Assembly (NCBI GenBank): GCA_039621445.1
Contig: CP154956.1
Coordinates: 28,216,667-28,280,666 of the forward strand
Direction of reading: 5' to 3'
Length of the DNA stretch: 64,000 nt
From: Euglena gracilis
Lineage: Eukaryota > Euglenida > Euglenophyceae > Euglenales
The notes beneath the pieces are model-generated. The model ran no database searches. It was given only the letters and a program-made list of their open reading frames with translations, and was not told the DNA's origin. This document shows positions 44,598 to 51,248 of the stretch, in pieces. A program made the position numbers and the translations under genes. Numbering within the stretch: position 1 is the first letter of the stretch; every line of letters begins with the position of its first letter.

Positions 44598-46695
44598 TGC
44601 GTGCGTGTGTGTGCACCTGTTTGGTTTATTCTTCGATAAGTCCAAATCTGGCTAATGAAACTTGGTTCCTTTGCCAACAAACTTGCACATGTATATTTCC
44701 TGTTTTTTTTTTCCAGTCCATTGCTTGGACAGCATTTCTTCTGGCAGTCTGCTTCCTGGTCGGGAGTATGAGGTGAAGTGGGACGGCTGCAGCTACAGCG
44801 AGAACAGCTCCATCCCCAAAGACACGCTGATGTTGCTTGGCTTTGACAAGCTGATGCAGCGTGTCGACGAGCGCGAAGCTCAGTCCCAAGGTGCCTACAA
44901 CCGGCCTCTGACTCAAGTCAATATCGAGAAGCAGCCAGAGGCTTGCCTGGTGTGCATTCCTTTTGGTCCCCCCAACATGCAACGTGGGTTTTCTTCTGAC
45001 CTGTTATTCACCGACCTGTCCAGAGACATGTATTTTTGTTGATCGATGATTTTTTGCTTCCCTCTGAATTGGCCTTTGTCGTAACGTGTCGGGTGGCAAC
45101 CCGCTGGAGCCACTACCTGGACGTCGGCCTGGAGATCGAGTTCAGCGTCCACAGCCAGATCCGCTCCCTGTCCGGGGGCCAGAAGGTGAAGGTGGTGCTG
45201 GGGGCGGCAGTGTGGATGAACCCCCACATCATCATCCTGGACGAGCCCACCAACTACCTCGACCGCGACTCCCTCGGGGCACTTGCCGACGCCATCCGCG
45301 AGTTCGGTGGCGGCATACTGCTGGTCTCCCACCACTTGGACTTCACCACCGCGCTGTGCTCCGTCTGGGCGTTCTTTGGGGGTCCTTTGTGGCCCAGTTG
45401 GCATTCCACAGAGAGCATTGCGAAGAAAGAAAGGTTTGTTTTCTCCGGTTTTTGTGCACAAAGGCCACATTTTCTGTCATTTTTTTTAACCTGATCTGAG
45501 TTCTTCTTGTCAAAAACGGATTTTTTTTTAGAAATTAGCATGCAACAAAAATTGCCAGCAAGTATGGTGTGTGTGTGTGTGTGTGTGTGTTGCACCTGGG
45601 TATCAGAGGCTGCTTTCAATCGAAATTCCATGGTTGCGTTTTTTTTTTGTGTGTGTTGTGTGTGTGTGTGTGCGTTTATGTGATCTATTTCGGTTTTTTG
45701 GATTTCTGCCTTCCATTACCCTAGAGTGTGCACCACTGGGTGTGGCTGAAGGGGGCCCTCTTGTGAGAAGTGGGTGGTGGACCAAGGGCAGTTGCAGGCC
45801 ATCGGGTCCCCGGATGAGTTCTTCAAGGGGGAGGCGTACGCTGTGGAGCTGGAGGACGAGGTGGTGGATGGAGCAGGCAACACCGTCAAGGTGGACCACA
45901 AGCATAGATTCACTTAACAGTGGTTGCGACCCCCCCCCCCTTGAGCTTTTTCATGTTCCTGGGCGCAATTGCACAGCTTTTTGACTTTTTTATTTGGGGT
46001 TTGAGCTGTACACTTTCAGCATTTTCCGGGGGTGAAACCAGAAGAACGGCCATGATTACATAATTAGGTGTTTTTGGCCCTCAAAGCATGTCTCTGAGTT
46101 CCCCCGAGTTGGCCCCAGGAAAATACACAAACACCATGGCCAGGGTTCGATAGAGAGGGTGTACAGGGTAGAGGGGGGTGCCCCCCCCTCCTGAACCGGA
46201 GTGGGTTCTTTTGCAGATTATTCGCACACACACAAACGATTTTTTTTAAAGTCAAAGCGTATGGTATGGTGTAGGGCTCGGTCTCACCTGCCCCAAACCC
46301 TTCCAGCAACATCCCAAGTTGATGAGCCGTTGGAAGGTTCTCAAACTCACAGCCAGGACACCTGTGCAGGGCACCCCAACAGTGTTTTTGAACTTCCTCC
46401 TGCAGTCCTGGGGCACCATGCCGGTTTCGGTGCCACTGAACGCGACATTCAAAAATACATTCATTGCGGCAGGGACAAGCCAACTGGGTGTGAAGTGCAG
46501 GTTCTGTGTTAAGTCAAGCAGTCAAGTGTGTGCCATAAAAGAGTGGAAAGTCCGCCCCCCCCCCTGGGGGTCACCAAGTGAATGTATGACTGCAAGAAGA
46601 CCAACCTGACCCGCAAGGAGAAGCTGGCGCAGAAGAAGGCGAAGGCGGCGGCCCGGGCCCGGGGGGAGGAGGTCAGCTCCGACGAGGAGGACTGA
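22461..46695 (+). CDS. Translation elongation factor 3 (eEF3), complete, 19 coding pieces
   Basis: Coding pieces: 22461-22768, 23253-23322, 23355-23571, 30738-31042, 31808-31913, 33173-33205, 35326-35570, 35833-35987, 36231-36261, 37822-37963, 39130-39439, 40057-40185, 41114-41260, 41413-41548, 44350-44407, 44764-44932, 45112-45362, 45765-45899 and 46594-46695 (TGA). The sum is about 1,015 codons; fungal eEF3 is about 1,045. Domain order is HEAT repeats, helical bundle, ABC1, ABC2 with a chromodomain-like insertion, and a basic tail. This is the eEF3 order, not that of other ABCF proteins. In fungi eEF3 is a cytosolic ribosome-bound ATPase that helps release E-site t[16 protein letters not shown] and EEVSSDEED recall green-algal forms, so plastid-era transfer is possible (inference). 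The ATG at 22461 was chosen because it precedes the first HEAT helices; an upstream exon is not excluded. Junctions 33205/35326 and 40185/41114 are uncertain by a few bases. Confidence 0.93.
22769..23252 (+). other. eEF3 intron 1, GT-AG with pairing ends
   Basis: GTGGGTTG to ACCCGCAG, with a pyrimidine-rich 3' end, gives ...VVDELMVAIM in frame. The ends also pair (GTGGGT with ACCCGC), so the nonconventional rule would give an equally in-frame product four bases to the left. It may be an intermediate type. Confidence 0.65.
23323..23354 (+). other. 32-nt putative nonconventional intron in eEF3
   Basis: Coding frame before and after differs by two bases modulo three. Removing TGG CAGAGG ... CCTCTG TGAAG (32 nt) restores one open frame. 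It starts with 3 bases plus CAG and ends with CTG plus 5 bases; the arms CAGAGG and CCTCTG pair perfectly around a 14-base interior. The alternatives are a 2-base assembly error or a different short splice. Confidence 0.55.
24640..25020. repeat. Three tandem ~120-bp units with a GGCGCCTTCGGCGCC hairpin
   Basis: Units share CCGTTTGGTGAGCATGCGCA, GACACCGATTGTCGGAGG, GGCGCCTTCGGCGCC and TTGGTCGTCTAGCGGGG followed by long G and C runs. They occur at about 24650, 24795 and 24935. Confidence 0.85.
25030..25175. repeat. Degenerate CCCTAA (telomere-like) repeat
   Basis: About 145 bases of AACCCTAACC-type sequence with TTGAAC and CCGAAC variants lie at the centre of the nested palindrome. Interstitial and degenerate, so not a chromosome end. 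Confidence 0.8.
26203..26243. repeat. Perfect hairpin CGTGTTCAGG...CCTGAACACG
   Basis: CGTGTTCAGGGGGG, then CCCCCGAAGGGGG, then CCCCCTGAACACG makes a long hairpin with a GAAG centre; flanking TCAGCCTGAAA phrases extend the symmetry. Confidence 0.8.
26310..26690 (+). CDS. Intron-resident ORF, family shared with 27330-27640
   Basis: About 126 open codons. Key phrases are [34 protein letters not shown] and [14 protein letters not shown]. The same spacing of LFDEA, Q-x-GT-x-F, (V/L)A-x-x-F and G-x-x-(V/L)PSS-x-x-QFP occurs on the opposite strand at 27330-27640. No catalytic motif was recognised. It probably derives from a mobile element; it is not part of eEF3. The start codon used by the open frame is not certain. 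Confidence 0.45.
   Translation: MPALKFVVMIHARGQKRENVKFGPKKRCQHRQASYPELDDFFVAWTRWELEPSLLFDEASVIEQCVAQREQQSGTMFVSGNRSATSFHTYVNAVAWAFRKTTTEGVVLPSSERQFPDVPLLRLAAP
27640..27919. repeat. Poly-A field with scattered C and T
   Basis: About 280 bases of A runs broken by single C, T or G bases, inside a decayed minus-strand ORF. The length and purity make assembly or sequencing error likely. Confidence 0.9.
28085..28180. mobile_element. Small palindromic insert (about 95 bp)
   Basis: The arms GGGCCAAGAGTTAGGGGGAG and CCCCCTAAAACCTTGGCCC surround an inner hairpin GCCCAGGGGCG / CGCCCCTGGGC with CGGCGCCGAAGGCGCCG at its centre. It interrupts a minus-strand reading frame. Confidence 0.65.
28628..28705. 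repeat. Long hairpin with GGCGCCTTCGGCGCC centre
   Basis: CCCGGACACACCGTGTACCC / GGTTATG, then GGCGCCTTCGGCGCC, then CATAACC / CGGACACACGGTATGTCCGG: nearly perfect inverted arms of about 30 bases. Confidence 0.85.
28930..30590. mobile_element. Inverted-repeat element carrying a 1-kb tandem array
   Basis: The outer arms are built from GGGCCGACCCTAGGGTCGGC units (28945-29110 and 30420-30550). The inner arms AGGCCTTCAAATA / TATTTGAAGGCCT (29150 and 30370) and TACACCCCAAA / TTTGGGGTGTA (29213 and 30310) surround the array 29262-30310. Confidence 0.75.
29262..30310. repeat. Tandem array, ~42-bp and ~80-bp units
   Basis: More than 15 copies of CAAATCCCTTGTGTTTCCAA / GTCGTTTTGGGGGG, some extended with TTGTCGCTCAACTGTCCGAG and GGCCCCAAAATAACAAAATC. 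It is open in several frames, which gives long artefactual ORFs. Confidence 0.9.
31043..31807 (+). other. eEF3 nonconventional intron (765 nt)
   Basis: TGC CATGCAATCACT ... AGTGATTGTGTG TTTTT. The arms pair over 12 positions with wobble. Joining TCC to GAT gives [14 protein letters not shown] in frame. GT-AG alternatives would put an in-frame TGA (31793) into the exon. Confidence 0.8.
31808..35570 (+). CDS. eEF3 helical domain exons up to the GEDLC motif
   Basis: Three pieces: 31808-31913 ([18 protein letters not shown]), 33173-33205 ([10 protein letters not shown]) and 35326-35570. The last holds [37 protein letters not shown], an acidic run ([13 protein letters not shown]) and the final Cys before ABC1. 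The acidic patch followed by GEDLCxC is conserved just before the first ABC domain. The 33205/35326 junction is in doubt by 1-3 bases; a Gly-Phe-Glu junction is my preferred reading. Confidence 0.85.
31914..33172 (+). mobile_element. TIR/TSD transposon acting as an eEF3 nonconventional intron (1,259 nt)
   Basis: The core 31918-33166 begins AGGCATTATTTTTTTAAGGC and ends GCCTTAAAAAATAATAATGC CT, a terminal inverted repeat of about 21 bases, and is flanked by the perfect 10-bp duplication GCATTGGACC (31908-31917 and 33167-33176). Removing one duplication plus the core leaves GGC ATT GGA CCC ATC CTC in frame ([10 protein letters not shown]). Under the intron rule it is GAC CAG ... CTG CATTG. Inside are TTTTTTAAGG repeats at both ends, a short plus ORF from 32050 ([10 protein letters not shown], nuclear-signal-like) and broken minus-strand coiled-coil sequence (32250-32790). 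No transposase motif was recognised. Confidence 0.85.
32240..32790 (-). pseudogene. Frameshifted coiled-coil ORF inside the transposon-intron
   Basis: Two overlapping minus frames read [34 protein letters not shown], then [17 protein letters not shown] and [14 protein letters not shown]. Heptad-like Leu/Ile spacing suggests a coiled coil. One frame change is needed near 32560-32600. It is probably the element's own accessory gene; function unknown. Confidence 0.4.
33290..34975. mobile_element. Inverted-repeat element in the 33.2-35.3 kb intron
   Basis: The ends TATGACGATCC(C/T)GGAGGTCG and CGACCTCCGGGATCGTCATA are inverted. Inside are GGTCGGCCCGACC palindromes, a CCCCCCATGAATAAGACC block (33530-33910) with CCGGCGCGAAGCGCCGG hairpins, and a tandem array (34230-34710). 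Confidence 0.7.
34230..34710. repeat. Tandem ~150-bp units
   Basis: Three full units share TTTTGGCCATCCTTGCCTTG, CACACACAAGGGGATTTTGT, GGCGGCACCCCC and GAGGAGGCCGTAGGCCGACT. Confidence 0.85.
35571..35832 (+). other. eEF3 nonconventional intron (262 nt)
   Basis: AAG CAC(TGGTG)GCTTTG ... CAAAGC(AATTT)GTG CTCCT. Joining TGC to GAA gives GEDLCDCEFSLAYG, the strictly conserved eEF3 reading. There is no GT at the donor and no AG at the acceptor. Confidence 0.9.
35833..39439 (+). CDS. eEF3 first ABC ATPase domain exons
   Basis: Four pieces. 35833-35987: [20 protein letters not shown] and Walker [10 protein letters not shown]. 36231-36261: the 10-codon exon [10 protein letters not shown]. 37822-37963: [22 protein letters not shown]. 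39130-39439: signature LSGGW, then Walker [13 protein letters not shown], switch His in AVSHDSGFL, and [13 protein letters not shown]. Walker A normally reads GPNGCGKST or GRNGAGKST; here P is G and the second G is D, while the Lys-Ser-Thr core is intact. Every junction is phase-correct under the nonconventional-intron rule. Confidence 0.92.
35988..36230 (+). other. eEF3 nonconventional intron (243 nt)
   Basis: ACC CAGAGGTGG ... CCACCTCTG CTCTT. Nine perfect pairs. Joining CC to GCCCCAG gives [13 protein letters not shown]. Exact CAG and CTG at the expected positions. Confidence 0.92.
36262..37821 (+). other. eEF3 nonconventional intron (1,560 nt)
   Basis: GTC CGGGGCCACCT ... AGGTTGTCCTG TGTGC. 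Arms pair with one bulge and wobble. Joining CTT to GAATCT gives [17 protein letters not shown]. The interior holds two halves rich in TTTTCCCGCCATTTT-like sequence and no recognisable gene. Confidence 0.8.
37964..39129 (+). other. eEF3 nonconventional intron (1,166 nt)
   Basis: GTC CAGACACCC ... GGGTGCCTG CCAGT. One mismatch in nine. Joining GAAG to GGCCAGTT gives [16 protein letters not shown], the conserved PVxxLSGGW. It contains the TAGTCGTACGACC element at 38413-38547. Confidence 0.92.
38413..38547. mobile_element. CCTAGTCGTACGACC palindromic repeat, copy 1
   Basis: CCTAGTCGTACGACC at the left and GGTCATACGACTAGG at the right, with repeated CCGGTCACAGGTTGCAGG inside. A second, interrupted copy is at 43787-44176. 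Confidence 0.75.
39440..40056 (+). other. eEF3 nonconventional intron (617 nt)
   Basis: GCC TGGGGCTGACAC ... GTGCCAGCTCCA CTTCT. Twelve pairs with two mismatches or wobbles. Joining GAATT to GAAGTC gives [17 protein letters not shown], matching the family's length. TGG/CCA replaces CAG/CTG. It contains a GAT trinucleotide repeat. Confidence 0.88.
39643..39694. repeat. (GAT)n trinucleotide repeat
   Basis: About 16 GAT units with AAT variants at both ends, inside an eEF3 intron. Confidence 0.95.
40057..41548 (+). CDS. eEF3 second ABC domain, first half
   Basis: Three pieces. 40057-40185: [32 protein letters not shown]. 41114-41260: Walker [21 protein letters not shown], then [10 protein letters not shown]. 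41413-41548: [37 protein letters not shown]. The [11 protein letters not shown] linker and the HLxKTPxxYxQWRF segment are eEF3-specific. About eight residues expected between TTRKI and VSRVAVVG are not found, so either a tiny exon is missing or the strand is shortened. Confidence 0.9.
40186..41113 (+). other. eEF3 intron, boundaries uncertain by 1-2 bases
   Basis: CAGG(C)TCC(T)TTG near 40189 pairs with CAA(T)GGA(TGGC)CCTG near 41093-41108, so the arm rule is met. However, the frame needs one base more or less, and about eight conserved residues are missing. A tiny exon inside (LDLNSYLS, about 40560-40585) is a weak candidate. Confidence 0.55.
41261..41412 (+). other. eEF3 nonconventional intron (152 nt)
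   Basis: ACC CAGGCTTCTTTTTA ... TAAAAAGACGCCCG GTGAC. Fourteen-position arms with two mismatches. Joining C to ACCAC gives [15 protein letters not shown]. Confidence 0.9.
42040..43395. mobile_element. TAGTCGGCCGACTA inverted-repeat element
   Basis: The left end (42049-42215) and right end (43205-43395) are inverted. Each has GGGTAGTCGGCCGACTAG repeats followed inward by GTACTAACGGGTCAAAACCG or its complement and then CTTTAAGCCCCCC. The left interior carries a copy of the arm found at 24400-24540. Confidence 0.8.
42425..42915. repeat. Tandem ~115-bp units
   Basis: Four to five units share AGAAGGGATTTTGTTATTTG, GGGGCGGAGCCCC, CCTATGCCAAAGTGAGCCAC and AAAAACGACTTAGCCCCCGA. Confidence 0.9.
43787..44176. 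mobile_element. CCTAGTCGTACGACC palindromic repeat, copy 2, interrupted
   Basis: Same ends and CCGGTCACAGGTTGCAGG core as 38413-38547. It is split by about 175 bases related to 33530-33740 (AAAATCCATGAAAT, CCGGCGCGAAGCGCCGG), so one repeat has inserted into another. Confidence 0.7.
44350..44932 (+). CDS. eEF3 chromodomain-like insertion exons
   Basis: 44350-44407 gives [18 protein letters not shown] and 44764-44932 gives EYEVKWDG followed by [16 protein letters not shown] and [10 protein letters not shown]. (Y/E)-YEVKW is the entry of the chromodomain-like insert that, in fungal eEF3, projects from ABC2 toward the ribosome. The junction TCT TAT / GAG TAT is phase 0 and fits the arm rule exactly. 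Confidence 0.9.
44408..44763 (+). other. eEF3 nonconventional intron (356 nt)
   Basis: GAA CAGGAATCAGACT ... AGTCTGCTTCCTG GTCGG. Thirteen-base arms with one mismatch. Joining TAT to GAGTAT gives [11 protein letters not shown]. Exact CAG and CTG. Confidence 0.95.
44440..44625. repeat. (GT)n/(GTGC)n microsatellite
   Basis: GTGCGTGC and GT runs inside the 356-nt intron. Confidence 0.95.
44933..45111 (+). other. eEF3 nonconventional intron (179 nt)
   Basis: AGC CAGAGGCTTGCC ... GGCAACCCGCTG GAGCC. Arms pair over 12 positions with mismatches. Joining AAGC to ACTACCTG gives [12 protein letters not shown]. Exact CAG and CTG. Confidence 0.92.
45112..45362 (+). CDS. eEF3 second ABC domain, second half
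   Basis: Contains [11 protein letters not shown], signature [18 protein letters not shown], Walker [21 protein letters not shown], and switch segment [27 protein letters not shown] and the switch His are all intact, so this site looks catalytically competent. Confidence 0.95.
45363..45764 (+). other. eEF3 intron, probably nonconventional (402 nt)
   Basis: GTC TGGGC ... GCCCT CTTGT. Pairing is limited (GGGC/GCCC), but joining TCC to GAGAAG gives [14 protein letters not shown], the conserved reading, and no AG lies at the acceptor site alignment requires. It contains two short GT repeats. Confidence 0.7.
45765..46695 (+). CDS. eEF3 C-terminal exons
   Basis: 45765-45899 gives [20 protein letters not shown] and [13 protein letters not shown]. 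46594-46695 gives [20 protein letters not shown] and ends EEVSSDEED before TGA. A Lys-rich segment followed by a short Ser/Asp/Glu end is typical of eEF3; the basic part binds the ribosome in yeast. Confidence 0.93.
45900..46593 (+). other. eEF3 nonconventional intron (694 nt)
   Basis: AAG CATAGATTCACTT ... AAGTGAATGTATG ACTGC. Thirteen-base arms with one mismatch. Joining CAC to AAGAAG gives [13 protein letters not shown]. Confidence 0.9.
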
Positions 46696-49600
46696 CCCCG
46701 CACGTTGTCCGGGGTGGCGTGGTCTGGGCAGGCTTTGACTGGGTTCCCTTACTGGGGGCGTGGCGGTGGCGGGAATGTGGCCGAGACCTGGCACCTCGCC
46801 GGGTTATTTGTGGTGTGATGAGCAGTACCCCCCCCTTTGTCCAAGACACCCGGCGACGTTGACCCCCCCCCCTGTGTGCAACGTCACTTTTCCAGAACAC
46901 CACGTAAGGGTTTTTCATTGAATTACAGTGGTTGCGTCGACACAGCATTGACTCACCCCCTTGTCAACGACATATTCCCTGGACACTGGCGTGTCTTGGA
47001 CAGGGGGGGGGGACCTGCGAGTGTTTAGGGGCCCGAGAGAAAGGTTGTCCGGAGGTTTGTGATTTTCCAGGTTTTTGGAAAACCGTGAACCCAAATTTGT
47101 TTACTGGTTCCCGTCAACAAGTGCTGGCCCCCTCTCATTCCTGAATGGGACCCAGACCTTGCTTTGTGATTTCTTTGTGCCTGTTTGAGAAGTTGCCTAT
47201 CCTCCACATGCTTCATCCAAGTTCCCTTTTCCTCCAAAGTCAGACCCACCGCTTCCCCCTGGCTGTGTCCAAAGCCTGGCTCTCGCTCACCGGCCAACCC
47301 TCTAACTCCAGAGCCCAGCACAGGGGCCACCTTCTGGGTGCTGCTACAGTATTGTAGTAAGTTGAGAGCCGCAGCTGTGGTTCGGAGCCAGAGGTCTGCA
47401 TCCGATTTTTGGAATGAGAATTCTGTTCAACGAATGGGGATGGGGGTTTCCTTCTTTGGTTGTTGTCTGGCATATTGTGCCGAACTTTTTTTTGGCAAAA
47501 TGGGGATGCCAAAAGGTGCTCAAAATTGCATTTTCTGGTGTTTGTAGGAGGGGGACAAGATTTGTTCATGTTTGAAGGCGGGGGAGCCACAGGGGTCTGA
47601 ACCTGCCCTGGCACCAAACCCTGATTTGGCCCCTGCCGGCAGAGGTGCACCCTAGCCTGCCTCGATACCATCGATGCTACTTCTTTCCTGTCCTTAGCGT
47701 CGCTGGTGGTTTCACTGCCTTGCTCTCCCTCCCACGGAAGTTTGATAACTCAATTCCACTGAAATCCAGGGCCCCTCCAGCGCTGTTGTTTGTCCATTTG
47801 GCTGGAGGTCCTCTTTTGTGTTGGTCACCGAGTAAATTGTTGATCGCTGTGGCAACCAGGCTGCTCCCCCATCGAGGGCGGTGCGCCAGTTCACCCCACC
47901 CCTCATCGCCGAAGGCATGGGGGCACAAAAATGACCATTGAGAGAAAACTGTCTGGGTTGGCCTGAACTGGGACCCGACACTGCCCCCCCTCCCCTGGGT
48001 GGGGGTGCCTACAATGCAGGGGGGGGGGAATTGATATCCGCAATTTTTCCGCAATTTTTTTTTGCATTTTTTTAGCAGAATTTTTTCCCCACCACCGAAG
48101 ATGGAAGATGAGTTCAGGCCATTCTTCAAATGGATCAACAGGTGTGCTATTGTTTTGTTCCCCCCCCAGTTTACCAATTTTTCTCACAGGTGCACCACTG
48201 GTCACAGGGTTAGGGTTATCACAGGGTTGTGATTGGGTGCGTCCTACTTGTGCATAGAACTTTAAGCGTGTTGATTTGTGCTCGCCTGCATCGACGTGGG
48301 TGTTGCGGTGTTCTGAACCTCACAATTGAAAATTTTCTAAGTCCCCTCAAGCAGAAATGTGAAAATTCCCGATATCAATTTTTCCGCAATTTTTCCGCAA
48401 TTTCCGCAATTTTTCCGCAATTTTTTCGAAGGCCTCCAATATCAATTATCCCCCCCCCTGAGCCTACAATGTGGGCCCATGCATGCTAGGGGCAGCCCCG
48501 GCATTGTTGTGTAGGAATAGCCCGGTGGCAATCTGCAACTTTTTCCCCAATTGAAGGATGATGTTTGCAAAGGCCTCAAGAGCAGGGTTGTGGCTTTGCG
48601 CCTGTCTGAAAGCCGTGCCATAGTTGGCACGGCATGCCCCCCCTCCCCCTCTCACCGCTTGCATTGCAGGAGTCGCCGAGGTGTTGGCACGTCTGTGTGT
48701 GTGCACGCGTCTGTGTTTGCATCGCCACCCTGCACTTGCCCTATTTTGCGTATACCGCCCAGAGGGGCTGGCCGCGGTGCTCAAGGTTGTTTTATTTCCA
48801 GTTGAGGGCAATGCTGTGGTTCTGGGTGCACGAGTGCAAAGGAAGGACGTTTCCATTCTTTGCCAGCAAAGAAGGCTGAGTGCAGAACCAGGCGTCTTCG
48901 TCATTCAGCGAGTGGGGGTCCAGCCAGCGTGTTTTTTCCCCAGCCAGCTGCCTGGACCCCCCACCCTCTATTGCTTAAGAAATCTTATTTCCTCATCCAG
49001 TCATCCAGTCTGGGTGGTCTGGTTTGGTTCTCACCTGACTGACTGATTGATTGATTGATGATTGTCCAAGGTCCCAACCAATGCAGTTCCAAGATGGGCC
49101 GATGCTGACAGCCCGCCATTCCCCCTGGCATCGCCAATGTGCCGCATGAACCCCCCCCCCAAACGAGCCGACCCCGCAAGGTGCACATGGTTGGTTGCAC
49201 TCTTGTTTAGACCCCGTTCGAAGGTCGCTGGGCTGGGCTGCATTGGTGAGGTTGCTTTTTCCACATCCCTTGCATTCCTTTGGTGTATTGATCAACGCTT
49301 GATTGCTACTAATCTACGCAGTTCTTTGTTGTATGAGGTTTCTCACCACGCCAAGCAAAACATACAGGCTGTTTGGGCCATATGCAAAGTCTGGAGCATT
49401 TGGTTGAAACATGCATTGGATATGCACCCAGGGGCTGCCACCCCCCCTCCCCAGCAGGCCAGCAGGGGTTTTTTCAGTTGTGGACCCCCCCCCTGGGGGG
49501 AGTGGGATATACTTTTCAGTGCGAAGGCGCCGAAAATTATTGAAAAGGTGCCATTTTTGGCATTTTTCGCAATTTTTTAGGGGCCATTTTGGGTGGGACC

Positions 49601-51248
49601 CCCCCCCCCCCGGGGGGGCCCAGGGGGTATGTGGGTTGGGGGGGGGACCCCCTGGTCTTAAAAAAAAACCCTGCTCCCCAGGCAGCCGGCGGGTGGAGTT
49701 CCAGGGTCGGAGTTGGGAGGGCTGGTTACTGGAACCAGGTAGAAAATTTCAAGCTGGAGGGGACTCTTCCCTCAGGGGGGGGGGAGAATCCCCTCTGGCT
49801 TAAATCTGGGTCCGCTGAAATAAAGTTGGGTTCAGCCCGTCAGCTGGGATAGCCTCAACGAGGCCCAAGCGAGCTGGAAAAAATTGTCCCAAAATTGCAT
49901 TTTCGTTGTTTTTTTTATATATGAGGTTTTCAACTCAGAGTTTCTCCTCCGATCTTTTTCCTGCCTTTCAATCATTTGTTGGGGAAGAAACTGCAGAAAT
50001 GGAGTTTTCTTATTTATTTGTGTCAACTTTTGCTCACAGCTGGGGATTTTGGAGCATTTTGTTTTGGGGGCATTCCAGATGTTATGTGTTACTGTGGTCT
50101 GCATTACACCATCCCAGCACTCCACTCTCCGTGCCAATTAGCCACCACCTTCGTTTCTGCAGTTGCGCACCGCCTTGCTTTTACAGCTGGCCAGCAGATT
50201 GACTTCAGAACTTCGATTTGGGCGAGCCATTTGCTTTGGGTCACCACAGCCCACGTCCTTGTTGGGAACACTGACCCATCTCCCCGCCCAATGAGCCAAT
50301 GAAGGAACGGATGGAAAATTTGACTGAATCTGATGGGGACCGACCACCCACCGCCCCACCATACCATCACTCCAGCCAGCCAGCAGCCCAAATCCAGCCA
50401 GCAGCCCAAATTCGGGCTGGGAGCCCCCCCCCCCCCGTCGAATGAAATAAAGTCGGGTCCAGCCCGGCCGAAGGCCGGGCCAGCTCAGCCCAGGGTGAGC
50501 TGGGCAGCCAACTGGGCTGCCCAGCTCACCTATCCCTGCATTTTCCCCCTCATCACAGCTTCCTCCATCACAGCCCCCCAGCCTTGATCTATCCATCAAA
50601 ACGTCGAGAAGGCAAAAATGTTTTAATTTTTTTTGGTTTTCATCAACCCAGCCCAGGCCCCTCCAGCCCCGGATCCCCCTCCCCCCCCCCCCATCCCCCC
50701 CCGGGGGGGGCAACCCCAGCAGCTTGTTTCCAGCCAGCAGCCTTTTTGCCAGCCGGAGACTGGACCCCCCCCCAGGGTCCTTAAGAGATTCCCTGCATAC
50801 GATTGTTTAACACCTGTCCCACCCCACTCCCCTGGGGGGTGACTGACTGGTTTTTTGAGTGAGTGACTGGTTTTCTGGCCAAGACCCCCCGGGGGGAGCT
50901 TGGCCCACCCAAAAATGAAAATGTGGCTGGCCTGGCGCCGAAGGTGCCGGAAATTTTTTGGAAATTTTTGAGACTTTTTGGCAAATGTTCATTACCTCCT
51001 CCTCACATCAACCCGAAAAAGAAAAGCTTGCCACTCGAGAACCTCCACCATATGCTCGGATCCGAGATGCAGTTGAGGTGAAGGTAGATAAGATCCTCAA
51101 ACTGGGCGAGGCCCATGAGAACATACCTCCAATCTCATTGCCTGATGGCAGATTGCGTCACCATAGTGCCTTGCCAACATAAATGCATTCAAGAGTGGCC
51201 GATCCCCCGGGGGAGAGGTAAAGTGACTGACTGGTTTTTTTCAGAGTG
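46696..51248. other. No gene recognised
   Basis: It begins just after the eEF3 stop. A minus-strand open stretch at 48480-48630 (AFRQAQSHNPALEAFANIIL) looks coding-like but is unassigned; another open stretch at 47650-47980 has no match. C and G runs and GCAATTTTTCCGCAATTTTT repeats (48040-48430) are present. eEF3 3' UTR and polyadenylation signals could not be placed. Confidence 0.5.
50925..51245. repeat. Dispersed repeat copy with a 190-bp extra segment
   Basis: 50930-51000 and 51191-51245 match 54500-54565 and 54572-54645 (GAGACTTTTTGGCAAATGTT, AAGAGTGGCCGATCC, AAAGTGACTGACTGG). The first copy has an extra 51001-51190, which reads EVKVDKILKLGEAHENIPPI on the plus strand. Confidence 0.7.
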
